DNA from: JAPPKS01 sp963667895
GTDB taxonomy: Bacteria > Poribacteria > WGA-4E > PCPOR2b
Reading direction: 5' to 3'
Assembly: GCA_965223985.1 (NCBI GenBank)
Contig: OZ245030.1
Location: 62,001-126,000 of the forward strand
DNA length: 64,000 nt
Part shown: positions 9,743 to 18,604 of the stretch, piece after piece
How positions within the stretch are numbered: position 1 is the stretch's first letter
Layout of the letters: every line of letters starts with the position of its first letter
Translations under genes and position numbers: made by a program
The notes under the pieces: model-generated
The model's input: the letters and a program-made list of their open reading frames with translations, nothing else
Databases searched by the model: none
Told to the model about the DNA's origin: nothing

Positions 9743-10627
9743 TTACTTCGCATTGTTTGATTCTTGTTCATCCTCTTTTTTCTGGTTAATTCGAACCCGA
9801 AATCTAACGCCTCCCTTGCCGACACGCTTGCCGGTCCGCCGATTATACGTAAAAGATTTTGCTTCCAATCGGTCTTCCTCCTGTATAACGACAACGTTAT
9901 CGCGGAGATCTACAGTATCATCCACCTGATTTATAACAGCGTCACCACTCGTTGCGAAAATATCATCGTCACGCAATTCAACTTGTTCTTGAGCAATGAT
10001 TTTGATAATTTTATCTGTTTCAAGGTTCTTATAAATCTCCACTTTATTCCCGTTCAGGAAGCCATCAGGGCGTGAAATTTTTACCGGCTTCCCCTCTGCG
10101 GTCTGCACCCCCGTCCGGCGATTAAAGATCGTATGTGCTGCCTCCATTCGATCTTCATTTTGGACAACGACAACGTTATCGTGAAGATTCACAGTGTCGT
10201 TTATGTGGTTCAAAACGGCCCTATCACTAGAGGCTATAGCCTGACCTTCCTGCATTTCAACATTGCCTTCAGCTATGGTCTCAGTAAGTTCGTCAGTCTC
10301 GACATTTCTATAAAGGGTGACTTTATCGGCATTCAGAAATCCGTTGGACATCTTGAGTCTAACATTGCCCGTCAAGACTGTAACACCTGTTTTTTCATCT
10401 TGGGACAAGTGATCTGCCCACTCACAGATGATGAAATTTTCATCTGCACTACCCTTACTCATTTCGAATGGCTGTGGTGCGGAGGTTTTTTCGACATCAG
10501 CATCAGTGGAAAAAGGTATTAAAGTAAGGCACAATGAACATATTAAGCCTATTAGCGACGATTTTGAGGCTGCGAAGCCATATCGAAACAGACGAACAAC
10601 TTGCATCGAGTCAGCGTATTCCTGCAT
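9743..10627 (-). CDS. lptA: LptA/OstA-family periplasmic LPS-binding protein
   Basis: Periplasmic bridge protein of LPS transport. From ATG 10627 it has about 294 residues: a hydrophobic N-terminal signal (LFRYGFAASKSSLIGLICSLCLTLIPF), then tandem OstA-type beta units with repeated FLNADKVTLYRN.ETDE, FLNGNKVEIYKNLETDK and DTVDLRDNVVV motifs. It is nearly twice as long as E. coli LptA because the unit is duplicated. I chose 10627 because AAGGA lies upstream and the resulting 17-base overlap with lptC is reasonable. Longer versions would run far into lptC. The C-terminus is highly charged. Confidence 0.85.
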   Translation of the reverse strand: MQEYADSMQVVRLFRYGFAASKSSLIGLICSLCLTLIPFSTDADVEKTSAPQPFEMSKGSADENFIICEWADHLSQDEKTGVTVLTGNVRLKMSNGFLNADKVTLYRNVETDELTETIAEGNVEMQEGQAIASSDRAVLNHINDTVNLHDNVVVVQNEDRMEAAHTIFNRRTGVQTAEGKPVKISRPDGFLNGNKVEIYKNLETDKIIKIIAQEQVELRDDDIFATSGDAVINQVDDTVDLRDNVVVIQEEDRLEAKSFTYNRRTGKRVGKGGVRFRVRINQKKEDEQESNNAK

Positions 10628-11222
10628 CCCTGTGTCCTTTGCCATGTGGGATTTCATTAGCTTCAACTGGTTCAGGTGAATCCATCTTCTCATCTCTAGC
10701 GTACAATTTGAATCGAACATGTTTCATCGTCACAACTTCAAGCGATGGACGGCTTTCCATCTCTCTGCCAACCATTGCAGAATCACAGCGCACAATCTCC
10801 GATTCGTTTGGCGCATATAATTTGCCATCACGGTTCCGCCAATGAAGTTCGTTGGTGTACAACACACCATTTTGGCTAGTCCCAACAACGTTATCAAAGA
10901 CCTTGAGATTATTATTTGACTGAATTATCTCGCCGCGATCGCCCGTCACTGTGATTGTAACTTGACCGCCCTCAACAATTTGAATTGTTGGATTCTGAAC
11001 GTACACAACCGTTTCCATGAATGCTCCCAAGTCGGCAATCAAGGTCCATTTTGTCACACCGGATTCTGTATGCTTAGTTGAAAACTGTTGTAATATTTGT
11101 TCAGGAATTTCTTCGAGGGGCTGTGTTAGTTCCTCTTGTCCTCTATCACAACCGACAGCGCGAAAAATCATATAAAAGGTCAAGGGGATTCGAAGCCATT
11201 TCATTTGAAAAAACATTATCAA
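10611..11222 (-). CDS. lptC: LptC-like LPS export protein
   Basis: A 203-residue protein with an N-terminal hydrophobic stretch ending in a lipobox-like AVGC. The LptC/OstA-like beta-sheet domain follows (W.LIADLGAF...VYVQNPTIQIVEGG, then TGDRGEI....NNLKVFDNVVGTSQNG and ELHWRNRDGKLYA). LptC passes LPS from the LptBFG complex to LptA. Sequence conservation in this family is low, so the call leans partly on context: its start overlaps the stop of the acyltransferase gene (ATGA) and lptA follows. It may be anchored as a lipoprotein rather than by a transmembrane helix. Confidence 0.8.
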   Translation of the reverse strand: MIMFFQMKWLRIPLTFYMIFRAVGCDRGQEELTQPLEEIPEQILQQFSTKHTESGVTKWTLIADLGAFMETVVYVQNPTIQIVEGGQVTITVTGDRGEIIQSNNNLKVFDNVVGTSQNGVLYTNELHWRNRDGKLYAPNESEIVRCDSAMVGREMESRPSLEVVTMKHVRFKLYARDEKMDSPEPVEANEIPHGKGHRDAGIR

Positions 11223-12118
11223 TCAGATGTTGTTTGGGGATGTGTTCTCCAACGTTCATGCATCCAGATCCATTGTTCCGGATAACGTCGAACATAAAAT
11301 TCGATCACATTTGTAAACTTTTGGGTATTGAAGATGTAATCACGCTCTCGGTTTCCGCTTCGTTGCAGGGCTAACGGCTGTTCCACAATGGCGCGGTGCG
11401 AATCATCTGGTTGACGAACAATAAAGGTTGGCAAAATCGCAGCACCCGTCTTGAGTGCGATAGCAACGGGGCTATAGGGAGTATAAGCCGGACGCCCCAG
11501 AAAATCAACAAAGACGCCATCTGTACGGGTATCGACATCCGCCACGATGCCAAGCAGTTCATTTCGCTTCAAGCAGCGTAACGCTGGGCGAACTGCGTTA
11601 TCCCTGTCGATACTTAAATAGCCCAACTTTTCGCGATAAGCACAAACAAGCGTGTCTAGATGCTTAGATCGTAACTGACGAGCGATGGTACTAAACGGAT
11701 AGCCATGTGCGACAATACTGGCTGCGAGCAATTCCCAATTGCCAAAGTGCCCTGTCAGGATAATTGCCCCGTTACCCCGATCGAGTGCTTGATCGATATG
11801 TGCTTTACCTTCGAACGCAACAATCTGACGAATCTTCTGGGAGGACATGTAAGGAAGCTGAATAAATTCCATCACGTTTTTCCCCATGTTTTGAAAGCAA
11901 TGTTGGGCAAGCCTTTGGACAACAAGCGGACCATCTAGTTCTAGGCGCGACGCAAGATGCCTACACGTACGGTTCCTTTCGCAACGCGAGAACAAAAAAA
12001 CGACGCTTGCCAAAGCAGTCCCAAGGGATAACGCGAGCCGGGGGGGGAGTGGGGCAATACATTGGCTCATACATCTCGCTGTAAATACGTAACAGCAATT
12101 TTTCAGGAAACGCCACAT
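11219..12118 (-). CDS. Lipid A biosynthesis acyltransferase (LpxL/HtrB family)
   Basis: An inner-membrane enzyme that adds a secondary acyl chain to a lipid A precursor or a related lipid. The 299 residues include the catalytic H-x4-E motif as HFGNWE (His124, Glu129), an N-terminal hydrophobic segment (residues about 22-43), and the conserved downstream blocks GIVADVDTRTDGVFVDFLGRPAYT, IALKTGAAILPTFIVR and YPEQWIWMHERWR. Which of LpxL, LpxM or LpxP it resembles cannot be told by eye. It is the first gene of the minus-strand lpt-rpoN run, and its stop overlaps the lptC start by four bases. Confidence 0.88.
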   Translation of the reverse strand: MWRFLKNCCYVFTARCMSQCIAPLPPRLALSLGTALASVVFLFSRCERNRTCRHLASRLELDGPLVVQRLAQHCFQNMGKNVMEFIQLPYMSSQKIRQIVAFEGKAHIDQALDRGNGAIILTGHFGNWELLAASIVAHGYPFSTIARQLRSKHLDTLVCAYREKLGYLSIDRDNAVRPALRCLKRNELLGIVADVDTRTDGVFVDFLGRPAYTPYSPVAIALKTGAAILPTFIVRQPDDSHRAIVEQPLALQRSGNRERDYIFNTQKFTNVIEFYVRRYPEQWIWMHERWRTHPQTTSD

Positions 12119-12560
12119 AATCTTTAATGTATTATAGCAAATCAGTCACTAAATGACAAGAGAAAACACAGTACATCTAGAAATATACAAGGATGGTAAC
12201 ATCTCTACCGCAGGGGTTGACAATTCTGATGTACCCGAATATCATTTGGGAGTGCTTGGAAGGCTCATCCGTGACGAGTTGGTTTTGCGCATTTCGTCTT
12301 TTACGCATACGGTCATCAAGAGTTTACGTGCGCAGTTATGCGCGGGGGCTCTACTTCCACTGCCGTTTGGAGGTTGGCTCTGGTAGAGGCGAAGATTTTC
12401 CAGTTCCCGACGAAATCGTTCACTCAGATGCTGATAGTCTGCGCGAGCTATCGGCGGTTGAGGAGCTCATGCCTGTGAATTTGTCGGCACCTCAACTTGT
12501 TGTGATGGTATTGGAGTAACTAACGCTTGCGCTATGAATACCTGAGCAGAACGCTATTAA
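12119..12560. other. Gene-poor stretch with a possible broken reading frame
   Basis: No recognisable gene. Two plus-strand frames look partly protein-like: 12153-12386 (..VHLEIYKDGNISTAGVDNSDVPEYHLGVLGR) and the end of 12193-12519 (GRGEDFPVPDEIVHSDADSLRELSAVEELMP). They would join only through a frameshift near 12330, so this may be the remnant of one small gene. I recognise no family. It must also hold the promoter for the minus-strand lpxL-lpt operon. Confidence 0.3.
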
Positions 12561-12564
12561 AAAT

Positions 12565-13010
12565 GAGAGTGAGAAACTAGTTGGGGTTCTGAAGCAGTTA
12601 GTCCTTGCGCTGAAGGCGCCCGATCAGAAGAAGATGGCGATGGAGTGAATGCTCTGCCTACGCCGGTAGGTTGTGGGCAGCGACGAGCCGGAGTGAAGTG
12701 ATATTAAGTTAATATCAAACGGTACACACCACGCCGCAAATTTGGGGAAAACTGAACCGCAATTGAGGTGAGAGCGGAAGACTAAGCCTCGCATGTTCTC
12801 CTGTCCGATGGACGCACCGCTACAGGTGAACAGAAGGCTTGGACCACTTTAGAAAGCACTCTCGTCGAGTGCTCATTTCTTGGAAGCGAAGCGAAAATCG
12901 TTAATGGTCCTAAGGCGATGTTACTATAGACCGTAGAAGCATTGGGATAGACAGCAAATGAGCGGCTGCTTGCTTGATGCGTAAGTCCTGTTGAGTTTTT
13001 GACGACAATA
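12565..13010 (+). mobile_element. Decayed group II intron, domain I-like remnant
   Basis: This non-coding stretch carries, in order, phrases I know from domain I of cyanobacterial-type group II introns: GCAGTTAGTC then GCTG; CCCGATCAGAAGAA; GCGATGGAGTGAATGC; CTGCCTACGCCGGTAGG; AACTGAACCGC; TAAGCCTCGCATGTTC; a gap, then TAATGGTCCTAAGGCG and ACTATAGACCGTAGAAGCA. Local stems such as CTAC-GCCG-GTAG fit a structured RNA. I do not see a clean GTGYG 5' boundary, a reverse-transcriptase ORF or a domain V hairpin downstream, so it is at best a 5' fragment. The match is from memory of the family and was not computed. Confidence 0.5.
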
Positions 13011-13205
13011 CACACTTAGCCAAGCTTCTTCTTTAGTAGAGAGCTATAACTGAGGATTGCCGATCTGCCCTTTTAGAACAATTGCACTCACTCGATTGTT
13101 TATGTTCCAAACAATCAGGACAACAATGACGAAGGTTGAATCTCTAAGATGAACAACTAAACTAGGATGCCCTGTGTAATGGTGATTAACTCATGTATCA
13201 TTCAT

Positions 13206-13547
13206 CTACAAACCTTCTTCGGGTTCATCAAGGGCATCCGCACTCTCATCAGGCGTCTCATTGGAAATTGTATGTTCGAAGATTTCCGAATTTGCGTCCT
13301 GTTCATCGGCGACAGAACTGAAAATTGAAAAATCTTCTGAATTTGCTTCGAACTGATCGACTTGCTGATAGTCAATCTCGCCATCAACTAGCGCTTGCAA
13401 AGCGACCGACGCCGGTTTCCGGACGTTAATGTTTAGAATAGAAAGTCCTTTTTCATTGAGCTGACGCGCGCGTCGCGCTGCTACGTTGACGGCTAAAAAC
13501 TTGTTACCGACAAAATCCTCAATATCCTCAAGATAAATCACTGACAT
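13206..13547 (-). CDS. rpoZ: RNA polymerase omega subunit
   Basis: Small subunit that helps assemble beta-prime into the polymerase. The core motif is present: NKFLAVNVAARRARQLNE, then KPASVALQALVDGEIDY. At 113 residues it is longer than the usual 70-90 because of an acidic C-terminal tail rich in Glu, Asp and Ser (about residues 66-113). The start is ATG 13547 with GGGAGGC upstream. It is divergent from the permease gene, and about 190 bases between them hold both promoters. Confidence 0.9.
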   Translation of the reverse strand: MSVIYLEDIEDFVGNKFLAVNVAARRARQLNEKGLSILNINVRKPASVALQALVDGEIDYQQVDQFEANSEDFSIFSSVADEQDANSEIFEHTISNETPDESADALDEPEEGL

Positions 13548-13740
13548 TTTGAACGGCCTCCCAGTTGATTAGGTTTGGAACTCTAGCCACAGGAAATTCC
13601 GAAGTCCCAATAATATTATCAATACCGGCTAAGGGTTGTCAAGGGAAAATTCTACCGTTTACATGAATAAACCAATTTCGAACGGTATCGTCAAAAATAG
13701 AGATGCTATGCTCAGATTTCTTTAGGTGGAGAGAATAAAA

Positions 13741-15042
13741 TTGAGAATTGGCGAAGGAATTTCGGTTGGGTTTACGGCGATTCGCGCAAACACCTTGCGC
13801 TCCCTCTTGACCATGCTAGGGATCATCATTGGCGTTGCTTCTGTGTTGGCGACGATCGCAATTGGCAATGGTGCGAAACTAATTGTTCTACAGGACGCTC
13901 AAAAGCTTGGGGGCGCCAATCAATTTACTTTGTATCGCAGTAATCACATCCGAAAAGGCGACCGTTGGATACCCAACCGCAGTAATGAGTATTTTGACTA
14001 TGAAGATGTGCTAGCGATTGAAGCTGGATGTCCTTCTGTTGAAGGGGTAATACCACGCTTACCTGTCTGGCGAGGTGTATTGGTGCAAACTAAGGGCGGC
14101 GCGGAAAAACGCACGGGGTACGAAGGCATCACGCCCTTTTACCGAATTGGGATGAATTGGGAGGTGCAACGAGGGCGTTTTATATCGGATGAGGATGTTG
14201 AAAATCGGAGTAAGGTCTGTATCCTCGGATCTGAGGTGGGGAATGAGCTGTTCGGGAACCAGAATCCGATTGGCAAGGAAATTAAGATAGCGCGCGAATC
14301 CCAAAACAGTTGGCGCCGCGGACGACCAAGGCGAGAAAAGAGTATGGAACGGTTTACTGTTGTAGGGGTAATGAAGCCACGTGGGACAAGTCTCCGCTTT
14401 GGATGGAATCTGGACGATCGCGTACTTTTACCGTTGACAACAGTCCAGGAGCGGTTTACAGGTAACGATCGTGTCCGAATGATCACGGTTCAAGTGAAAA
14501 ACCTTAACCTGCTGGAGAGAGCCAAGAAAGAGGTTACCGCTATAGTGCGGAAACGACACAATGACCAGGACAATTTCTTTAACTTGTGGGAGATGAGGGA
14601 AGGAATGGAGCAACTGTTTACAATTAGCCGTACGATTAAGATAGTGCTAGGTATCATCGCAGGAGTTTCGCTCCTTGTCGGTGGCATAGGCATCATGAAC
14701 ATTATGTTGGTGTCGGTCACCGAACGCACGCGAGAAATCGGTCTGCGAAAAGCGCTTGGCGCTAAGCGGAAAGATATTCTGTTTCAGTTTCTTGTAGAAT
14801 CGGTTGTGATGTGTAGCGTCGGTGGACTGCTTGGCATCGGGTTGGGTGCTGCTGCGGGATACGGCATGTCACAGATTGCAGTGAAAATTGTGAAGATAAT
14901 AAATGATTGGCCATCTATTATCACCGTGCAGTGGGTGGTTATCTCGGTAGCCTTTTCAGCGGCAATCGGTGTCTTCTTTGGATTGTATCCCGCTGTGAAA
15001 GCCGCGCGTCTTTCACCCATTGAAGCGTTGAGAACAGAGTGA
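13741..15042 (+). CDS. MacB-like ABC transporter permease (FtsX family), first copy
   Basis: Membrane component of a MacAB-type export or mechanotransmission ABC system. The N-terminal helix block (FTAIRANTLRSLLTMLGIIIGVASV) is followed by a large periplasmic MacB_PCD domain (about residues 45-290). Three C-terminal helices follow, with the FtsX signature GGIGIMNIMLVSVTERTREIGLRKALGAKR..IL.QFL.ES and the end FFGLYPAVKAARLSPIEALR. There is no nucleotide-binding domain, whereas E. coli MacB has one fused. I chose TTG 13741, which follows GGAGAG and gives a normal family N-terminus; GTG 13726 is the alternative. The gene is followed by a paralogue and an adaptor. Confidence 0.9.
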   Translation: MRIGEGISVGFTAIRANTLRSLLTMLGIIIGVASVLATIAIGNGAKLIVLQDAQKLGGANQFTLYRSNHIRKGDRWIPNRSNEYFDYEDVLAIEAGCPSVEGVIPRLPVWRGVLVQTKGGAEKRTGYEGITPFYRIGMNWEVQRGRFISDEDVENRSKVCILGSEVGNELFGNQNPIGKEIKIARESQNSWRRGRPRREKSMERFTVVGVMKPRGTSLRFGWNLDDRVLLPLTTVQERFTGNDRVRMITVQVKNLNLLERAKKEVTAIVRKRHNDQDNFFNLWEMREGMEQLFTISRTIKIVLGIIAGVSLLVGGIGIMNIMLVSVTERTREIGLRKALGAKRKDILFQFLVESVVMCSVGGLLGIGLGAAAGYGMSQIAVKIVKIINDWPSIITVQWVVISVAFSAAIGVFFGLYPAVKAARLSPIEALRTE

Positions 15043-15113
15043 GGATGCAATTGGAGATTGGAATGCATTGATGTCAATCGTTAATGTTCAATCTTGTTCA
15101 GAGGAGTAAGGAT

Positions 15114-16418
15114 GTGTTTTTCATCGAATATGTCGCGCTTGGCATTGCGAGCTTACATCGGCACCGACTTCGCTCGAGTCTAACAATCTTGGGTATCGTC
15201 ATTGGCGTTGGCGCCGTTGTCAGCATGGTTTCGATAGGTGATGGTTCCCGTGCAATGGTTTTAAGAGAGATTGAGCGCACCGGAGGGCTGAACGTCATTG
15301 AGATTTACCGTGACGAGTGGCACCGACAATCAGGCACATTGACGCGGGCGGCGGGTCAGACGGTGAGACGTGGGCGTTGGCGGAAGAACCGTGCCGAAAA
15401 TCTAGAAACCTCTGATGCACATGCTATCCTTGAAAATGCCAAAGGTGTTTCCCACGTCGTTCCTGAGGATGATTTTGGCAGCTGGAATGTGAATTATAAG
15501 GGCATAAGCAAGCCATCCCAAGTCACAGCAACCACAGATGGATACGATAAATTGCACAACTGGTATGTTCAGATGGGTCGCTTTTTATCTGATGAAGATG
15601 TCAAATCTGCCCGAACTGTTGCTCTCATCGGTTCAAAAATTTACGAAGAACTCTTCGATGAGGATTCCCCTATCGGCAAAGAGATTAAGGCGACGCGGGC
15701 ATCAAGTTGGGGACCTCGTTTCGATGTACGATTAACCGTCGTTGGCGTAATGGAAGAAAAAGGCGATGCGATGGACACGCAAGGTTGGGACGATCGCTTC
15801 ATTATTCCGATAACAACATTGCAACAGCGTTTTAAGGGCAAGAAAAATATAGAGCGCATCCGTGTTGAAGCCGCAAATCTGAATATGGTCGAGACAGCGA
15901 AGCAAGAATCAAAAAGAATACTAGGGAGAAGACACCACGGTTCAGGAGAAGAATATCAGTATTGGACAGCTACGGATGAGCTTGCAACCGCCGAGAAGAT
16001 TGGGAATACGATGAAATTCGTGATGGGAGGCATTGCAGGAATTGCGCTTTTTGTAGCGGGGATTGGTATTATGAATATTATGCTCGTCTCCGTCACTGAG
16101 CGCACAAAGGAAATTGGCTTGCGGAAAGCAATTGGCGCAAAGCGGCGCGATATTTTAACTCAGTTTCTTATTGAAGCGATTGTGCTTAGCGTAACCGGAG
16201 GAATTTTGGGAGCGATTATCGGCGTATTTATGGGACACGGCGCTGCTCTACTCATCACGAAATATGTGTGGCCCGGGAGCGATTGGCCCTCAGTGATTTC
16301 AATCGGAGCTATGGTCGTTGCACTGAGCGTGTCGATAGGAGTTGGAATTTTTTTCGGTTTGTACCCTGCAAACAAAGCAGCAAAACTTACGCCCGTAGAA
16401 GCGATTCGGTCCCAGTGA
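15114..16418 (+). CDS. MacB-like ABC transporter permease (FtsX family), second copy
   Basis: A paralogue of the preceding gene, with the same architecture: TM1 in LHRHRLRSSLTILGIVIGVGAVV, a MacB_PCD periplasmic domain, then GIGIMNIMLVSVTERTKEIGLRKAIGAKRRDILTQFLIEA and FFGLYPANKAAKLTPVEAIR. The strongest start is GTG 15114, since GAGGAG lies seven bases upstream; ATG 15084 would add ten residues. The two permeases probably form a heterodimer, an inference from their tandem order. No ATPase is encoded beside them, so the NBD must come from elsewhere in the genome. Confidence 0.9.
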   Translation: MFFIEYVALGIASLHRHRLRSSLTILGIVIGVGAVVSMVSIGDGSRAMVLREIERTGGLNVIEIYRDEWHRQSGTLTRAAGQTVRRGRWRKNRAENLETSDAHAILENAKGVSHVVPEDDFGSWNVNYKGISKPSQVTATTDGYDKLHNWYVQMGRFLSDEDVKSARTVALIGSKIYEELFDEDSPIGKEIKATRASSWGPRFDVRLTVVGVMEEKGDAMDTQGWDDRFIIPITTLQQRFKGKKNIERIRVEAANLNMVETAKQESKRILGRRHHGSGEEYQYWTATDELATAEKIGNTMKFVMGGIAGIALFVAGIGIMNIMLVSVTERTKEIGLRKAIGAKRRDILTQFLIEAIVLSVTGGILGAIIGVFMGHGAALLITKYVWPGSDWPSVISIGAMVVALSVSIGVGIFFGLYPANKAAKLTPVEAIRSQ

Positions 16419-16484
16419 GCGTAGTTTTCATGAAACTGGCATAGAGCACTATAAGTGAAATGATGCATAAGGAGTCGTCAAATC

Positions 16485-18401
16485 ATGAAGAAAGTCATCA
16501 TCAATGTTATTACGATTCTGGTTTTAGGAACATCCATCGTTTCTTGTGGATGGATTAAAGGATGTAGGGAAGAATCGCCTGAAGCGGAGAAAAAAGTTGA
16601 AGTTGTCAAACGCGGGAATTTCCAGATGCGAATTAGTGCGACGGGGAACCTTGAGCCACTTGTCGACGTTGAAGTTAAGTCCAACGTCGAAGGCGAGATT
16701 ATTAAACTGTATATTGATGAGGGCGATTTTGTTGAGGCGGGGCAAATGTTGCTGGAAATCGACGCAGAACAGTATATAGAGCAAATGAGACAGGCTAAAG
16801 CGGATGTTGATGCGTCGCAGGCGCAGTTAAAGCAGGCTGAACTCAACATAGTACTGAAGAAAGAATCACTAGACAGTCTCCGGCAGCAAGCAAAGGACAA
16901 CGTGAAAATTGCCGTGGCAAATTCGAACACAACTATAACAGCCTCCTCATCACAAATTATCCAGGCAGAAACACAAATCCAAACTACAAAAAACGAGTTA
17001 GTGCAGGATGAAATTGCGTTGGATCAGGCAAAGATTGCGCTCAATCAAGCGAAATTAACACTCTCGGAGCTTGGGACAGCACGTGATTCTGCGATAGTTG
17101 AACTTGATAACGCTGAAGCTGAACTGAAAAGGAACAAGGAACTGTTTGAGAAGAAACTTGTTTCTAAGAGATCTTTGGAGGAAGCACAATCGAGGCGTGC
17201 GAGTACATCGTCACAATATAACAGCGCTGTTCAGCGTGTGGCATCTCAAAAAGAAACGCTGGAGTTTCTACAGAAGACCATTGAAGCAAGAAAAACTGCA
17301 ATTGACACACGTAATACAACATTAAAGTATCAAAAACTGAATCTTGACAAGCTTCGTGAGATGAGAAAAGCGGAAGAAGAAGAAGCGGTACTCCATCTGA
17401 AAATTGCCCAAACCCGTCTTAATGAGATTCTCCGAACCATCAAGGAGGAAGGAGAGATTGTCAAGGAGTCAAAGGAGAGCGCAAAAGCGAATCTTTTGCG
17501 ACGCAAGAGTAGCTTAAAAAACCAAGAAGAGCGCTTGGGGTGGACAACAATTCGGGCACCCATGTCAGGCACGGTGACCCTTCTGGAAGTCGAAGAGGGG
17601 GAGATTGTGACTTCAGGTAGATCGGCATTCGCGCAAAGTCCACCCCTGATGACGATTGGGGATTTATCGACAATGGTAGTGAAGACCTTTATCAACGAGG
17701 TCGATATGGAAAGGCTTCGTTTGGACCAAGAGGCTGAAATCAAAGCTGACGCCTATCAGAACAAAATATATAAAGGACGCGTCGTAGAAATCGCTCCAAG
17801 CGGGGTTGAACGCGATAATATTATCACGTTTGAAGTTATGGTTAAAGTTGCTGGTTCACCCCATGAGCTACGACCGGGCATGAGTGCTGATGTTGATATC
17901 ATCACTTACGAGGAGAAAGATGTTTTGCTGCTACCTAGAGATGCTATCGAGGAAAAAACATCCGTGATTGTCACGGCGCAAGTCGGTGATGATGGGACGG
18001 ATTTTAAGCCAAATCAACCGATTGAAGTCAGAAGCCCTAATGGAAAAACCTTCAAAGGGAGCGTCATCAGGATTGAGGACAGTGAATTGACGATTGCTGT
18101 TGATGGTTTACAACGGGGCTTGCGTTCTGGTTCACACACCTTCGCCCTTCTTGTTGACGGTCTGGAGAAACTGGATAGTGTTGCCGCACAAGTAGATATA
18201 TCTAAAGAAACATTTGCTCTGCTTGACGAAGACGGCACCGTAACCAGAAAGGACGCACCACAGGGCAGAAAACTTCCCATTGAAACAGGTATGCAGAACG
18301 ATACCGAAGTCATCATCAAGAGCGGTTTGAAGGTAGGCGACCGGGTGACTCTGCCCCATCGAGAGCCGAAAGGTTCAGCCCAATGGGGGCGAAATGGGTA
18401 A
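16485..18401 (+). CDS. MacA/HlyD-like periplasmic adaptor lipoprotein with extra C-terminal region
   Basis: Periplasmic adaptor that would link the two permeases to an outer-membrane channel. The 638 residues begin with a lipoprotein signal (ITILVLGTSIVSC). Next come a lipoyl/barrel-sandwich half (IRISATGNLEP..DVEVKSNVEGEI..LYIDEGDFVEAGQMLLEID), a very long alpha-hairpin coiled coil (about 95-350), the returning half (TTIRAPMSGTV..LEVEEGEIV) and a beta-barrel. An inserted region (about residues 490-590, VTAQVGDDGTDFKPNQPIEV...) carries extra beta-rich sequence; usual MacA is about 370 residues. It ends with the membrane-proximal GLKVGDRVTLP motif. It follows the second permease by 66 bases. 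Confidence 0.88.
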   Translation: MKKVIINVITILVLGTSIVSCGWIKGCREESPEAEKKVEVVKRGNFQMRISATGNLEPLVDVEVKSNVEGEIIKLYIDEGDFVEAGQMLLEIDAEQYIEQMRQAKADVDASQAQLKQAELNIVLKKESLDSLRQQAKDNVKIAVANSNTTITASSSQIIQAETQIQTTKNELVQDEIALDQAKIALNQAKLTLSELGTARDSAIVELDNAEAELKRNKELFEKKLVSKRSLEEAQSRRASTSSQYNSAVQRVASQKETLEFLQKTIEARKTAIDTRNTTLKYQKLNLDKLREMRKAEEEEAVLHLKIAQTRLNEILRTIKEEGEIVKESKESAKANLLRRKSSLKNQEERLGWTTIRAPMSGTVTLLEVEEGEIVTSGRSAFAQSPPLMTIGDLSTMVVKTFINEVDMERLRLDQEAEIKADAYQNKIYKGRVVEIAPSGVERDNIITFEVMVKVAGSPHELRPGMSADVDIITYEEKDVLLLPRDAIEEKTSVIVTAQVGDDGTDFKPNQPIEVRSPNGKTFKGSVIRIEDSELTIAVDGLQRGLRSGSHTFALLVDGLEKLDSVAAQVDISKETFALLDEDGTVTRKDAPQGRKLPIETGMQNDTEVIIKSGLKVGDRVTLPHREPKGSAQWGRNG

Positions 18402-18427
18402 CTACCTTGCTAACAATAGACTCAGGC

Positions 18428-18454
18428 GTCTTGGTGAACAAAGACTCTTTTTTC
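18428..18454 (+). terminator. Possible rho-independent terminator after the adaptor gene
   Basis: A short imperfect stem (GTCTTG pairing with CAAAGAC) is followed by CTTTTTTC about 25 bases after the adaptor stop. The stem is weak, so the call rests mainly on the T-run and position. Confidence 0.35.
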
Positions 18455-18604
18455 TTTCCCTCAGAAAGACAACTGTATAATTCGAACAACTGACGAATCG
18501 AGGAAGAGTGCTCTCACAAGAATGCGAGTCTCTGCCCCACTTCAGGTGGTGTGAGGATACGCACCGACCTAAATTACCCTGAATTGAATTGATTTTTCCC
18601 CACG

